A stretch of 34,560 bases of DNA from positions 1-34,560 of the forward strand of contig JAEUHT010000298.1 of the NCBI GenBank assembly GCA_016793265.1, in the 5' to 3' direction. This stretch comes from Planctomycetota bacterium (lineage in GTDB: Bacteria > Planctomycetota > UBA1135 > UBA2386). Of this stretch, positions 1 to 9,100 are shown one piece after another; within the stretch, counting starts at the first letter, position 1, and every line of letters begins with the position of its first letter. The notes beneath the pieces were generated by a model. The model did not search any database and was not told the origin of the DNA. It saw only the letters and a list, made by a program, of their open reading frames with translations. A program made the position numbers and the translations under genes.

Positions 1-159
1 GTGCGCTTCCACAAGGACGGCTACACCGACCTGCGCGGACGCTTCGACTACGCCTCGGTCTCCGACGACCCCGACAGCAACGCCACCAGATACGCCGTGC
101 TCGTGCTGCACGACCAACGCGGCGCCGCCATCCGCGAAGTCGACCCGCCGACCAAGTGA
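1..159 (+). CDS. C-terminal end of a large secreted protein (partial)
   Basis: Frame 1 is open from the window edge to a TGA at 157-159, giving 52 residues. The visible part contains GYTDLRGRFDYAS, followed by a beta-strand-like AVLVLHDQRGAAIREVDPP. From memory this tail ends long alpha-2-macroglobulin/MG-like exported proteins of planctomycetes, where it probably forms the last beta-sandwich. That family assignment is recollection, not something the fragment proves. The first triplet happens to be GTG, but the sequence starts in mid-domain, so the gene is cut by the window edge and its true start lies upstream. It converges on the minus-strand operon that ends at 240. Confidence 0.6.
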   Translation: MRFHKDGYTDLRGRFDYASVSDDPDSNATRYAVLVLHDQRGAAIREVDPPTK

Positions 160-180
160 GCGCGGCGGGCCATCGGCCCC

Positions 181-211
181 AAAACGCCGCGCGGCCCATG
201 CGGGCCGCGCG
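181..211 (-). terminator. Intrinsic terminator-like hairpin at the end of the Bat operon
   Basis: A perfect 10-bp GC stem (188-197 with 202-211) encloses an ATGC loop. Read on the minus strand it is followed by GCG and then TTTT (184-181), so it fits the end of the minus-strand operon. It lies 29 bases beyond the second TGA at 240-242, so the transcript would include the 35-codon tail discussed at 240-350. The plus-strand gene ending at 159 has no T-run after the hairpin. Confidence 0.6.
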
Positions 212-239
212 TCACCGACAGCAGGCGTGCGTCAACGGC

Positions 240-350
240 TCAGGAGCCGCCGTTGTCGAACTCGGCACCACCACCGGCGCCGTTGTTCTTCTTCGGGCTC
301 TTGCTCTTGTTCGTGCGAGGCCGACCGGCCTTCGTGCCGCAGCCCTTTCA
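240..350 (-). other. Candidate UGA-recoded (selenocysteine) extension with SECIS-like hairpin
   Basis: After the TGA at 350-348 that ends the TPR gene, the same frame stays open for 35 codons to a TGA at 242-240. No ATG, GTG or TTG occurs in those codons, so it cannot be a separate gene in this frame. Thirty of the 35 codons end in G or C, as in genuine genes here, and the product is a basic tail beginning KGCGTKAGRPR and rich in Lys, Asn and Gly. Reading the TGA as selenocysteine gives E-U-K-G-C, a UxxC motif. A hairpin follows: CG (334-333), bulged A332, AGGCC (331-327), loop GGTC (326-323), GGCCT (322-318), CG (317-316). The loop starts 21 nt after the TGA, compatible with bacterial SECIS geometry as I know it. 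A TGC/TGG-to-TGA mutation, sequencing error or chance are alternatives. No sel genes lie in the window. Confidence 0.45.
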
Positions 351-944
351 CTCACCGGGCAGCGGCAAGCCCTGCAGGTCTTCGATGTCGAGGCGCGCGA
401 GGCGGATGGCGGCTTCGAGGTCGCCCTGGTGCTCGGCCACCTGCTCGCCGTCCTTCGACTGCTCGGCGAGCAGACGGTAGTTCTGCCGCGCGGCTTCGAT
501 CTCCGGCTCCCATGCCTCGCGGTCGAGACCTTCGAGGCGCATCAGCCAGGTCTTGTAGAACTGGGAACGCGCCAGCGCCTGCCGGGCTTCGCGCACGAGG
601 CCGGGATCGGCCTTGGTGTCGGCGTCGAGCTGTTCGACGAGCGTCTGCAGCGCGTCGCGTGCCTCGGGCAACTGCGATGCCTTCATGCGCGCCTTGTTGA
701 GCTCGAGCTGCAGCCGGTAGTTGAGCGCCGGGTCGACGGCCCCTTCCCCGGTCGGCAGCTTGCCGATGGCCGCCTCGTACTTCTCGACGGCACCGGCGAA
801 GTCGCCGGCATCGAAGGCGGCGTGCGCCGCGACCAGCACCGCATCCGCGGCCTCGAAGGCGACCCGATCCTGGCCGGGACCTTCGTGATAGGCCCATGCC
901 CCGATCGGCAGCATGAGCCAGCCCACCAACAGCAGTTTGCGCAT
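348..944 (-). CDS. Secreted TPR protein, BatC/BatE-like, end of Bat operon
   Basis: The product is 198 residues. An N-terminal signal sequence (MRKLLLVGWLMLPIGAWA) has a likely cleavage site after AWA at residue 18. The rest is helical: residues 28-64 (AHAAFDAGDFAGAVEKYEAAI) form a TPR-like hairpin, and more helices follow to about residue 190. The ATG at 944 is preferred to the upstream one at 971 because GGAG lies six bases before it and the signal peptide starts there. In Bat operons a small TPR protein (BatB/C/E type) usually follows two von Willebrand proteins and is thought to act with them in the periplasm; its order here, 3' of BatA and BatB, fits. A 121-base gap separates it from the DUF2809 gene, so it may also have its own promoter. 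The protein stops at LPLPGE, after which open, coding-like sequence continues in frame (see 240-350). Confidence 0.75.
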   Translation of the reverse strand: MRKLLLVGWLMLPIGAWAYHEGPGQDRVAFEAADAVLVAAHAAFDAGDFAGAVEKYEAAIGKLPTGEGAVDPALNYRLQLELNKARMKASQLPEARDALQTLVEQLDADTKADPGLVREARQALARSQFYKTWLMRLEGLDREAWEPEIEAARQNYRLLAEQSKDGEQVAEHQGDLEAAIRLARLDIEDLQGLPLPGE

Positions 945-1065
945 GATCGACTCCGTCGCGAATGCGGCCAACGTGGCGAAGTTGCGGGATCGCCGCAGGG
1001 GCGCCCGAGGTGACGCGGGAGTCTATCGGGCGGCCGCGAGCCCGGGGGCGAGGCCGGCGGAAAAG

Positions 1066-1479
1066 TTACGACCGGCCGGTGCGGGGGTGCGATCCTGGCC
1101 GGCGCGCGGCGCCCGGGCGCGAGAGTCGCCACCATCCGGCCAGCGCGAGCGCCACGCCGGTGACCTGGGCGCAGAGGTCGGCGACCTGGAAACCCTGCCC
1201 GAGCAGCAGCGCCCCGACCCGGGTCCGCCGCCAGGCCACGAGCCACGGCCACGGCAGCAGCTGCGCGCCTTCGACGGCGAACGCCAGCGCCAGCGCCACG
1301 GCAGCGAGCGTTCGTGACCGCGCCGATGGCCAAACGCAGGCCAGCACGAAGAACACCGCCGTCGCATAGAGGGCGTCCCCGGCGTGCTCGGCCAGCAGCC
1401 CGGGCAGCGGCCAGCGCCGCGAAGCGAGGCCGGCGGCGATGGTGACGGCGAGCGCTGCCAAGGCCCGGCCGCGGCTCAC
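1066..1479 (-). CDS. DUF2809 family membrane protein
   Basis: This 137-residue protein has four hydrophobic segments (about residues 5-19, 36-50, 57-72 and 100-117). It carries the pattern I associate with DUF2809: GDALYATAVFF near residue 35, E-x-x-QL at 70-74, and LLLGQGFQVADL around 91-102. The GTG at 1479 is chosen because it overlaps the stop of the upstream batB-like gene as GTGA, which implies coupled translation; an ATG at 1527 would give a 52-base overlap and an arginine-rich leader. The family has no established function. Its place inside a Bat operon suggests an envelope role but does not define one. Confidence 0.7.
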   Translation of the reverse strand: MSRGRALAALAVTIAAGLASRRWPLPGLLAEHAGDALYATAVFFVLACVWPSARSRTLAAVALALAFAVEGAQLLPWPWLVAWRRTRVGALLLGQGFQVADLCAQVTGVALALAGWWRLSRPGAARRPGSHPRTGRS

Positions 1480-2462
1480 GGCGCTGGCACGGCGTCGACG
1501 GCGACCGGCGCCGCACCCGGCCGCCACGCCGAGCCGCGGTAGTGCAGCAGCAGCGGCAGCAGCGCCAACAGCGCACCCCCGAACCCGATCGCCAGCAGCG
1601 CGTACTCCCGCAGCGTCAGTCGTTCGATCAGCGGCTTGCGCGCATCGGCCGACGCGGCCGCCAGCACGTCGCTCGGCACCTGGCGTTTGTTGCCGTTGTG
1701 GAACTCGCCGCCGAGGCGATTCGCGACCTGCCGCAGCGTGCTCTCGTCCTGGCGCGACTGGTGGCCGGCGATGAACTTGCCGGCGAGGTTGTCACCGACG
1801 CCGATGACGAGCGTGCCGCCGATCGACGGCGGCAGCTCGGGCATGCCGCTCGCCGGCACGGTGTCGCCGTCGCTGACGATCACCAGCAGCGAGCTGCGCA
1901 CCGGCCACGTCTTCGCCAACCTGGCGGCCTCGCTGATGCCGTCGAACAGGCGGGTCGTGCCGGGCTGGAACGCGAACCGCATGTCGACCTCCGACAACAG
2001 GTGCCGCACCACCTCGAGGTCCTTGGTGTCCTCGACCACGGGCTTGGCGCCGTTGTAGGTGGCGATGACGCTGACCTTGAACTTGCCGATCGGCACCCGC
2101 TCGAACAGCGAGTCGACGAGTTCGCGCGCGCGCTGGTGCCGGGTCTGGTCGCCGTTCACGCCGGCGTCCTTGAGGAACATGCTCGGCGAGACGTCGTAGA
2201 CGAGCAGCAGGTGCCGCCACTCTTCGTCCTTGACCTCCTGCCCCTGGTGCACGACCGGGTCGGCCTGCAGCAGCGTCACCAGCCCCCACGCCAGCGCCCC
2301 GTGCGCGAGCACGCGCAGGAACGGCACCGTGCAGAGCCACGCGCCGGGCGCGCCGTCGGGCCCGAACACCAGGTGGGAAAGCCGCCGCAGCCGGTTCGTG
2401 TGCAGCAGCTCGGCGATCGCCGCCACCAGCACGACGCCGAGCGTCACCCACAGCGTCACCAT
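1476..2462 (-). CDS. BatB-like von Willebrand factor A membrane protein
   Basis: The product is 328 residues, with N-terminal transmembrane segments (about 3-19 and 45-66), a VWA domain (about 84-265) and a C-terminal membrane segment (about 285-305). The metal-binding MIDAS motif reads VYDVSPSM, with D90, S92 and S94; TTRLFDG (about 159-165) and VSDGD supply the expected downstream threonine and aspartate. Such proteins anchor a metal-dependent adhesion domain in the inner membrane and are thought to work with MoxR AAA+ ATPases in protein maturation or stress tolerance. The ATG at 2462 overlaps the end of batA by seven bases. A second start-stop overlap joins it to the DUF2809 gene downstream. 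Confidence 0.85.
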   Translation of the reverse strand: MVTLWVTLGVVLVAAIAELLHTNRLRRLSHLVFGPDGAPGAWLCTVPFLRVLAHGALAWGLVTLLQADPVVHQGQEVKDEEWRHLLLVYDVSPSMFLKDAGVNGDQTRHQRARELVDSLFERVPIGKFKVSVIATYNGAKPVVEDTKDLEVVRHLLSEVDMRFAFQPGTTRLFDGISEAARLAKTWPVRSSLLVIVSDGDTVPASGMPELPPSIGGTLVIGVGDNLAGKFIAGHQSRQDESTLRQVANRLGGEFHNGNKRQVPSDVLAAASADARKPLIERLTLREYALLAIGFGGALLALLPLLLHYRGSAWRPGAAPVAVDAVPAP

Positions 2463-3379
2463 GGCGTGTACCTCAGCCCGAGCTGCACGAGGCCGTAGAG
2501 GCCGAGCACGGCGAGCCCGGCGATGCAGAACGGCGCGAACCAGTCGACCAGCTCCGCGCTGCCCTGTTCGAGCTTCGCCTTGGTCATCTGGTCGATGCGC
2601 TGGAACACCTCGGCGAGCGCCTTGGTATCGCCGGGGCTGAACACCTCGCCGCCGGTCAGCCGCGTCATGTTGACGATCTCGCCGGGCGCCTGCCCGTCGG
2701 TGATGTTGACCGCGAACAGGGTGATGCCGTCGCGCTTGAGCCGCTTGGCGATCTCGAGGTCGGCGCCGTTCATGATGTCGCCGCTCATGCCGTCGGTGAC
2801 CAGGATCAGCATGCGGTCGCCTTCGACGCGCGACGTCAGCACCTCGCGCGCGCCGAGCACGGCCTTGCCGATCTCGGTGCCACCGAACGCGGGCGGCGCG
2901 TTCTCGGGCCGCATGAACGGGATCGAGCAGCGGAACGCCGACGGGTCGCTCGTCAGCGGCACCCAGTGCAGGTAGTTGTTGCCGAAGAAGGTCAGCCCGA
3001 ACGAGTCGCCCTGGCGGTAGTCGAGGAACTCGTTGATCGCCTGCATCGAGGCGTCGTAGCGGCTGCCGCTGCCGAACTTCGCCGTCATCGAACCGGAGAT
3101 GTCGACGAGGAACTGGATGTTGGTCAGCGCCCGCTTCTGCCGCGGCGCCGCCAGTTCCTGCGGCAGCGACAGCAGCAGCACGGCGACGGCGAGCAGCAAG
3201 GCCGGCAGCGACTCGCCGACGCCGAGCACGGCGCGCACGAAGCGGCCGCTGCCGCGCGGGCGGCCGTCGGCGGCGGTGTCGAACGGCAAGACGACGCGGC
3301 GGCCGCGGCGCTGCCAGACCCAGCACAGGTGCAGCAGCGGCAGCACCAGCAGCAGCAGGAGCCATGGGCGCGCGAACAT
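2456..3379 (-). CDS. BatA-like von Willebrand factor A membrane protein
   Basis: The product is 307 residues and follows the classic BatA layout: an N-terminal hydrophobic helix (about 5-20), a second (about 57-72), a VWA domain from about 87 to 270, and a final helix at about 281-300. The MIDAS is complete: DISGSM (D93, S95, S97), threonine in GGTEIG (T168) and aspartate in VTDG (D196). It should present the VWA domain on the periplasmic side of the membrane and pair with BatB. Its ATG overlaps the upstream stop codon as ATGA, so translation is coupled to the BatD-like gene at 3379-4224. It is one of three VWA-fold proteins in the operon, with BatB and DUF58. Confidence 0.88.
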   Translation of the reverse strand: MFARPWLLLLLVLPLLHLCWVWQRRGRRVVLPFDTAADGRPRGSGRFVRAVLGVGESLPALLLAVAVLLLSLPQELAAPRQKRALTNIQFLVDISGSMTAKFGSGSRYDASMQAINEFLDYRQGDSFGLTFFGNNYLHWVPLTSDPSAFRCSIPFMRPENAPPAFGGTEIGKAVLGAREVLTSRVEGDRMLILVTDGMSGDIMNGADLEIAKRLKRDGITLFAVNITDGQAPGEIVNMTRLTGGEVFSPGDTKALAEVFQRIDQMTKAKLEQGSAELVDWFAPFCIAGLAVLGLYGLVQLGLRYTPW

Positions 3380-4224
3380 CAGGCCTTCCCCGCCGTGGTC
3401 TGGCCCGGCGCCGGCAGCGGCGCGAAGTCATCGGCGGTCACCGTGCGATACGGCGCCAGCAGGCCGGAGAGGTCGACGCGCGCCGGCGGCGCCGGCATGT
3501 GCAGCCAGGCTTCGATCTGGCGCAGCAGCGCCCCGGCCTCGGGGTGCCGTTTGATGGTGAGGATGGCGTCCGCCGCCTTCTGCTGCTGCAGGTCGAGCCG
3601 CGCCCGCCAGAACGCGAGCAGCAGACGTTCGAGTTCGGCCTTGGCGGCGCTGTTGGCGCGGTCGCCGGCGACGGCCTCGACCAGCGGCCGCAGGCGGTCG
3701 GCGAGCGTCGGCTTCGGCGGCGGCGGTGCCACGGCGGCGCGACGTCGACGGCGCCCGACGAACAGGATCAGCAGCAGCCCGACGGCCCAGGCGATGCCGG
3801 CGATCCCCTGCAGCCGCGAGTAACCGTCGAGCCGCGGCGCCGGCGACGGCGCTGGTTCACTCGGCTCCATCTGCTGCTTCGGCAACGTACGCGTCACCAC
3901 CACCGCGACCTTCGGCAGGTCGTCGCTGGCGGCGCCGTCCTTGCGGCGCAGGAACTTCGCCAGGTCGTACTCGCCGGCCTCGAGCCCGGTCCACTCGAGG
4001 TCGTAGCGCAGCTGGTTGCCGTGCGGCCACACCTTCAGCACGCGCACCACGACCGGCGACTTCATGTCGCCCGGCGCCGGTTCGAGCTCGCTGCCCGGCA
4101 GCACGAGCTGCTCGACGTAGGCGCGCATGCCGACCGCCGCCGAGCGCTGGTCGCGCGACTGCGCCGGCAACGCCGTCGTGACCAGCAGCGCCAACAGCAT
4201 CCCGAACCGACGGACGTTGCTCAT
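3379..4224 (-). CDS. Signal-anchored single-TM protein of the Bat operon (BatD-like position)
   Basis: The product is 281 residues. A signal peptide (residues 1 to about 21, ending LPAQ) precedes a periplasmic beta-rich region of about 100 residues, a proline-rich linker (about 119-132), one membrane helix (about 140-157), a stretch of arginines, and a cytoplasmic helical domain (about 173-260). This layout, exported domain, single helix, cytoplasmic helical tail, resembles a shortened BatD, and it sits where BatD-like or DUF4381-like genes are found, between DUF58 and BatA. I recognise no catalytic motif. The ATG at 4224 has a strong G-rich ribosome site (AGGGGGGCACG just before it) and overlaps the DUF58 stop as ATGA. 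The BatD relationship is inferred from architecture and context, not from a clear match. Confidence 0.65.
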   Translation of the reverse strand: MSNVRRFGMLLALLVTTALPAQSRDQRSAAVGMRAYVEQLVLPGSELEPAPGDMKSPVVVRVLKVWPHGNQLRYDLEWTGLEAGEYDLAKFLRRKDGAASDDLPKVAVVVTRTLPKQQMEPSEPAPSPAPRLDGYSRLQGIAGIAWAVGLLLILFVGRRRRRAAVAPPPPKPTLADRLRPLVEAVAGDRANSAAKAELERLLLAFWRARLDLQQQKAADAILTIKRHPEAGALLRQIEAWLHMPAPPARVDLSGLLAPYRTVTADDFAPLPAPGQTTAGKA

Positions 4225-5129
4225 CGTGCCCCCCTGCCGAGCCCGCGCGAACGGAAGAAGTGCCGCAGCCGGTGCACGAACGGCTGGTCCGTGCGCACGA
4301 GCATGTGGTCGACGCCGCCGCGGCGCAGTTCGCCTTCGATGCGGCCCTGGTCGAAGAACCCGCGCTTGCCGCTGCCGACGAAGTCGTGGCCGCTCTCGGC
4401 CTCGGCCGCGCGCAGGAAGCCGCCGCCGCGCAGGCCGAGCTCGGCCGGGTCCTGCAGCTGCACCACGGCGACCTCGTGCCGCTGCGCCAGCAGCGCCAGC
4501 GCGTGCACGGCGCCGGGCTCGTGCAGGTCGCTCAGCACGATCACGATCGAGCGCCCGGTCAAGGTCGGGCGCAGCTCGGCCACGCGCCGCGACAGCCGCG
4601 TCGACTCCTGGAACGAGTACCGCCGCAGCCGCAGCAGCCACTGCAGCACCTGGTCCTTCGCCAGGCTCGGTTCGATGCGCACGTCGCGCTGCCCGCAGCC
4701 GATCACGCCGACCGGGCTGGTGCGATCGAGGCAGGCCATGGCGAGGCCGCCGGCGATGTGCAGGCCGAGCTCGTACTTGCTGCGCGCGATCGAGGCCACC
4801 ACCATCGACGCCGAGGTGTCGATCAGGAACCAGGCCGGGATGCGCCGCTGCGCCTCGTATTCCTTGACGTGCACCTTGGTCGAACGCGCGGTGACGCGCC
4901 AGTCGATCGACTTGATCGGGTCGCCGGCCTGGTAGAGCCGCGACTGCACGTAGTCGATGCCGCTGCCGAGATAGCGCGAGCCGTCGAGGCCGTAGGTGAT
5001 GTCGTCGGCCAGCCGCCGCACGGCGATCACGAACTTGCGCGCCGCCAGCGGTTCGACCTTGTGCAGCAGCCCCGGCAGCGCCCGTTCGCGCGCCGAGATC
5101 CCAGCCGAGCTGTCGCGACCCGTGGCCAT
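4221..5129 (-). CDS. DUF58 domain protein (VWA-like)
   Basis: The product is 302 residues with no membrane helix. The DUF58 signature lies at about 69-96 (GDPIKSIDWRVTARST, then KVHVKEYEAQRR). It is followed by a VWA-like fold with MIDAS-type residues D104-T-S-A-S108 (LIDTSASM) and a VLSDLHEPG segment. DUF58 proteins are encoded directly after moxR in most MoxR operons and are regarded as MoxR partners, possibly as substrate-binding or adaptor proteins; the biochemical role is not settled. The gene overlaps moxR upstream and the BatD-like gene downstream by ATGA, so the three should be made in a fixed ratio. Confidence 0.88.
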   Translation of the reverse strand: MATGRDSSAGISARERALPGLLHKVEPLAARKFVIAVRRLADDITYGLDGSRYLGSGIDYVQSRLYQAGDPIKSIDWRVTARSTKVHVKEYEAQRRIPAWFLIDTSASMVVASIARSKYELGLHIAGGLAMACLDRTSPVGVIGCGQRDVRIEPSLAKDQVLQWLLRLRRYSFQESTRLSRRVAELRPTLTGRSIVIVLSDLHEPGAVHALALLAQRHEVAVVQLQDPAELGLRGGGFLRAAEAESGHDFVGSGKRGFFDQGRIEGELRRGGVDHMLVRTDQPFVHRLRHFFRSRGLGRGAR

Positions 5130-6133
5130 CAGCGCGCCGCTTCCGACAGGATCTCCTGCAGCACCTGCTGGCTCGTATGGCCCTCGGCGACGGCCTCGTA
5201 GCTGAGCCGCACGCGGTGCAGGATGACGTCCTCGGCCAGCGCGAACAGGTCCTCGGGCAGCACGTAGTCGCGGCCGTGGATCAGCGCCCGCGCGCGCGAA
5301 GCCTTGACCAGCGAGATGCCGGCGCGCGGGCTGCAGCCGAGCTCGAGCTGCGGGTGCCGGCGCGTGCGGTTGACGATCTCGACCACGTGCTGCAGGAACG
5401 CCTCGCTGACGTAGACCTGTTGCACGTCCTCCATCGCCTGCACGAGCCGATCCGAGCTGCCGACCGCCTGGTCCCCGAGCACGTCGAACTCGGTGCGCGC
5501 CACCGCGCCTTTGCCGTCGCGGCGCACGCCGAGCGCGGCGTTGCGGCGCAACACCTCGATCTCCTGCTCGGTGGTCAGGTACTCGAGCCGGTGCAGCAGC
5601 ATGAAGCGGTCGAGCTGCGCCTCGGGCAGCTCGAAGGTGCCGGCCTGCTCGACCGGGTTCTGCGTGGCGATGACGAGGAACGGCGCCGGCAGCGCGTAGT
5701 TCTGGTTGCCGATGGTGACGCGCCGTTCCTGCATCGCCTCGAGCAGCGCCGACTGCACCTTCGGCGCCGCGCGGTTGATCTCGTCGGCGAGCAGCAGGTT
5801 GGTGAAGATCGGCCCCTTGTGGGTGCGGAACTCGTGCGTCTTCTGGTCGAGGATCTCGCTGCCGACGATGTCCGAAGGCAAGAGGTCGATGGTGAACTGG
5901 ATGCGGGCGAAGGCGAGGTCGACCGTCTTCGACACCGCGGCGACCAGCAGCGTCTTGGCGAGCCCGGGCACGCCCTGCAGCAGCAGGTGGCCCGAGGTCA
6001 ACAGCGCGATCAGCACCCGCTCGACGACGACGTCCTGGCCGACGACGACCTTGCCGACGCGGGTACGGATCTGGTCGAGGAACTCGCGCGTCTCGGCGAA
6101 ACGCGGCTTGGTGGTGGCTTCGGGGGCGGTCAT
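5129..6133 (-). CDS. MoxR-family AAA+ ATPase
   Basis: The product is 334 residues, the usual length for the family. The Walker A motif is GVPGLAKT (54-61), Walker B is LLLADE (113-118), and sensor 1 is in IATQNP (155-160). The segment ELPEAQLDRFMLLHRLEYLT is the conserved arginine-finger region, and SPRAGISLVKASRARA near the C-terminus is the MoxR lid signature. MoxR ATPases act as chaperone-like motors for VWA-domain partners, here DUF58, BatA and BatB. The ATG at 6133 lies 44 bases after the stop of the giant upstream gene, and the 3' end overlaps the DUF58 start by ATGA. It is the best-supported member of the operon. Confidence 0.95.
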   Translation of the reverse strand: MTAPEATTKPRFAETREFLDQIRTRVGKVVVGQDVVVERVLIALLTSGHLLLQGVPGLAKTLLVAAVSKTVDLAFARIQFTIDLLPSDIVGSEILDQKTHEFRTHKGPIFTNLLLADEINRAAPKVQSALLEAMQERRVTIGNQNYALPAPFLVIATQNPVEQAGTFELPEAQLDRFMLLHRLEYLTTEQEIEVLRRNAALGVRRDGKGAVARTEFDVLGDQAVGSSDRLVQAMEDVQQVYVSEAFLQHVVEIVNRTRRHPQLELGCSPRAGISLVKASRARALIHGRDYVLPEDLFALAEDVILHRVRLSYEAVAEGHTSQQVLQEILSEAAR

Positions 6134-6177
6134 GAGGATGGCGATCGTGCGGGCACTCGGGGGAGGGAACGTGCGTT

Positions 6178-9100
6178 TCAGCCGAGGCGGCTGAGCCAGC
6201 GGGTGGCGACGTCGGTGAGGTCGATGCTCTGGTCGTCGCCGCGTTCGAAGTGGCAACGCTCGATGCGGCGGATGTCGGCCGCCAGCAGCTCGCGGTCGGC
6301 TGCCGGGAAACGGCCGCGCGCGGCAACCTCGCGCAGGAGGCCGAGCACCGAGAAGGCGGTGACGTGGCGCGGCAGCGTCAGCTCGGCGCCGGCCGCCGGA
6401 CCGCGGCCCATCGCCGGCTTGCTGAAGAACCAGATGCAGTAGACCACCAGCGCGAGGCCGAGCAGCAGCCACGCCCACCACGGGTTCTCGACGCGCAGCC
6501 GCGCCTGCAGCGCCACCAGCGGGGACACCGTCTCCAGGTCGGCGTCGGCGTAGCGCTGGTAGCTGACGACGAACGCCTCGTCGCGCGGCTCGCCGAAGCG
6601 GAAGCTGCCGGGACGGCTGGCCCCGCTCGGCTCCAACGACAACAGCCAGACGCGTTCGCTCTCGATCGTCTTCTGGTCCTCGCTGAACTTGACCACCGCG
6701 GCGCCCTGGTCGTCGCGCTTCTTGACCGTGAAGCCCGGCGTCGTCAGCGTCAGCAGCGTATCGAGGTCCGGCACCAGCCCCTTCGCCTTGGCCTTGATCT
6801 CGAGCGTGACCTTGCCTTCGTCGGTGCGGCGTTCGTCGAGGATCTGCGCGATCTCGACGCCCGCGAACGGCCGCGGCTCCGGCTGGTGCGAGGCATCGAT
6901 CACCACCGGCGCGGTGCCGACCGGCAGCACCATGTAGCCCGAGGTGTCGTTGAAGTCGAAGTCGATCTGCAGCACCGGGATGCGGTCCACCTGCGGCCCG
7001 CGCGCCTGCAGCAGGAGCCACGCGTACGGCGTCATGCGCCAGCCCGGCTCGTCGGCCGGCTTCGACGCCATCACCTCGCTGTTGAACGTCACCGACAGCA
7101 CCTCGAAGTGCTCCTGCAGCGCGGCGGTGACCGCCTCCTGGAAGCGGTCGCGGTAGTTCTCCAGCGGGCGACCGTAGTTGTAGTAGAAGCCGGCGCCGGT
7201 GTTCTGGTTGGTCGCGTACTTCTGGAAGCCGCCGCTCTCGCGCTCGATCGCGCGCGTGTGCACGATGTCGATGCGCACGCCGAACGGTGCGGTGCCGACC
7301 TGCGTCGAGCCGTCGACGACGGCCTCCAGCCGCAGCTCGTGCAGCAGGTCCTGGTAGTAGTCCCAGACCTTCTTCGCCTCGTACGCCTGCGGGTGGTCGC
7401 CGACCAGGCCGAAGCCGGCCTCGAGGTAGCGGTACTTGATCTGCGGTTTGACCGCCGACATGCGCGTGAACAGCGCGTTGGCGAACATCGACAGGTGGCG
7501 CTCGTCGCTGCCCTTCGGCAGGGCGTCGATGGCGGCGCGGATCAGCGGGATCTGGTTCTTGGCGACGACCTTGTCCTCGTCGACGGCGCCGAGGTCGGCG
7601 GCGCCGAGCGCGGCGTAGAACCAGGTGTCGAACGGCGCGATCGTCTCCTCGTCGAGGCGCAGGTCGCCGGCGCCGTCGGCGTAGGCCTTGGCGGCCTCCT
7701 GGAACAGCGCGAACGCGGCCTTGCGACGATCGGCGAAGCCGCTGTCGTTGGCCTGCTCCTGGGCGAAGTTGTTCTGGTCGTGCAGGATCGAGGCGACCAC
7801 CGCGAGCAGCGCCCAGTGGCGACCGTGGGTGCGCAGGCCGTCCTGGGCGATGGTCAGCGCCGTCTCGTAGCCGTTCGCGACCTCGAGCATCGTCTCCCGC
7901 TGCGAGCGCTTCGTCTTCTCACGCTCCTGCACGGCGGGCACGCGCCAGACGGTGGCGAGGTTGGTGCGCATCTTGCCGAGCAGCTCGGCCAGCAGCTGCG
8001 GATCGAGCGCGCCGATGTCGCCGAACACCTTCTGGATGGCGTCGAGCCGGTAGACCTCGGCGGCGCTGTGCGCCGACTGGAACGCCTCGGTGAGCAGCTT
8101 CTGGTCGACGCCGCCCTCGATCGGCAGCCGGCGCAGCCGTTCGACCCACGTCGCCAGCTCGGCGAGGTTGCGCTCCTGCTTGCTGCGCGTCAGCGGGATG
8201 CCGTCGGCGCGCTGGTCGAACCCGTACATGAACATGTAGCGGTTCGTGCGGTTCTGGTTCGGGTTGTGGTTGCGCGTCCACACCCGCAGGAACTCGCCGG
8301 CCAGCTCCTTCGCCTTGCGCGGGTTGATGCCGGCGAGCTGCTCGATGAACGGGAACGCGCGCGCCGGCTCGTTGACCTTGAGGCACAGCTGGGCGCTGAT
8401 GGTCAGGAAGTGCGGCGCCAGCGACTCGTCGAGCAGCGTGGCCCACTCTGGCCCCGGCTGCGCCTTCAGCACGTCGTCCGGTTCGATCGCCGCGACCTGG
8501 CCGCCGCCGCCGCGCCGCATCGAGCCGTAGAAGAAGTTGCCGTACTCGTCGCGCTGCAGCATCGGCCCGAGCGAGTCCGACTGCGAGTTGGTGTAGCTGT
8601 AGGCAGCCTCGTTGATCCAGCCGGCGGCGAGCAGCGCCAGCGTCGGCCGCCACTGCCCGGCGAGCTCGGGCGCCGTCTGCAGCAGCGCTTCGACCGCGGT
8701 CTTCTGCAGGGCGAGGCCGACGCCGCGGAAGTCCGCGTCCTGCGCGTTCTCCTGGAAGCCGCGCGCCACCAACGTGCCGATCGTGGCGATGATCTCCATG
8801 CCGCGCTCCGGCCGCTGCGTGAAGCTCTCGGCGAGCCACGCCGGGCCGAGGTCCGCGTGCACCTTCGGCGCCAGCTCGACCGCGCGCCGCAGCGCCTCGG
8901 CCTTCTCGTCGTCGCCGATCTCGCCCTTGGCCAGCGCCGCCTGCGTCACCCGCCACGCCGTCTCCAGGTGCGTGGTGCGCTTCTCCTTCGCGTACATCGC
9001 CAGCGCGTGGCGCGCGATCAGGTTGAGCCCCTCACGGTCGTTGTCCTTCTCGGCGTCGGCCGCCGTCGGCAACAGCGGCCCGATCTCGACGTCCTGGCCG

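Noticed and set aside
242-350. Separate small gene after the TPR gene
   Set aside because: The 35-codon frame has no start codon. Alternative frames with a GTG start give an Arg/Ala/Thr-rich product and no ribosome site, so an extension of the TPR frame explains the sequence better.
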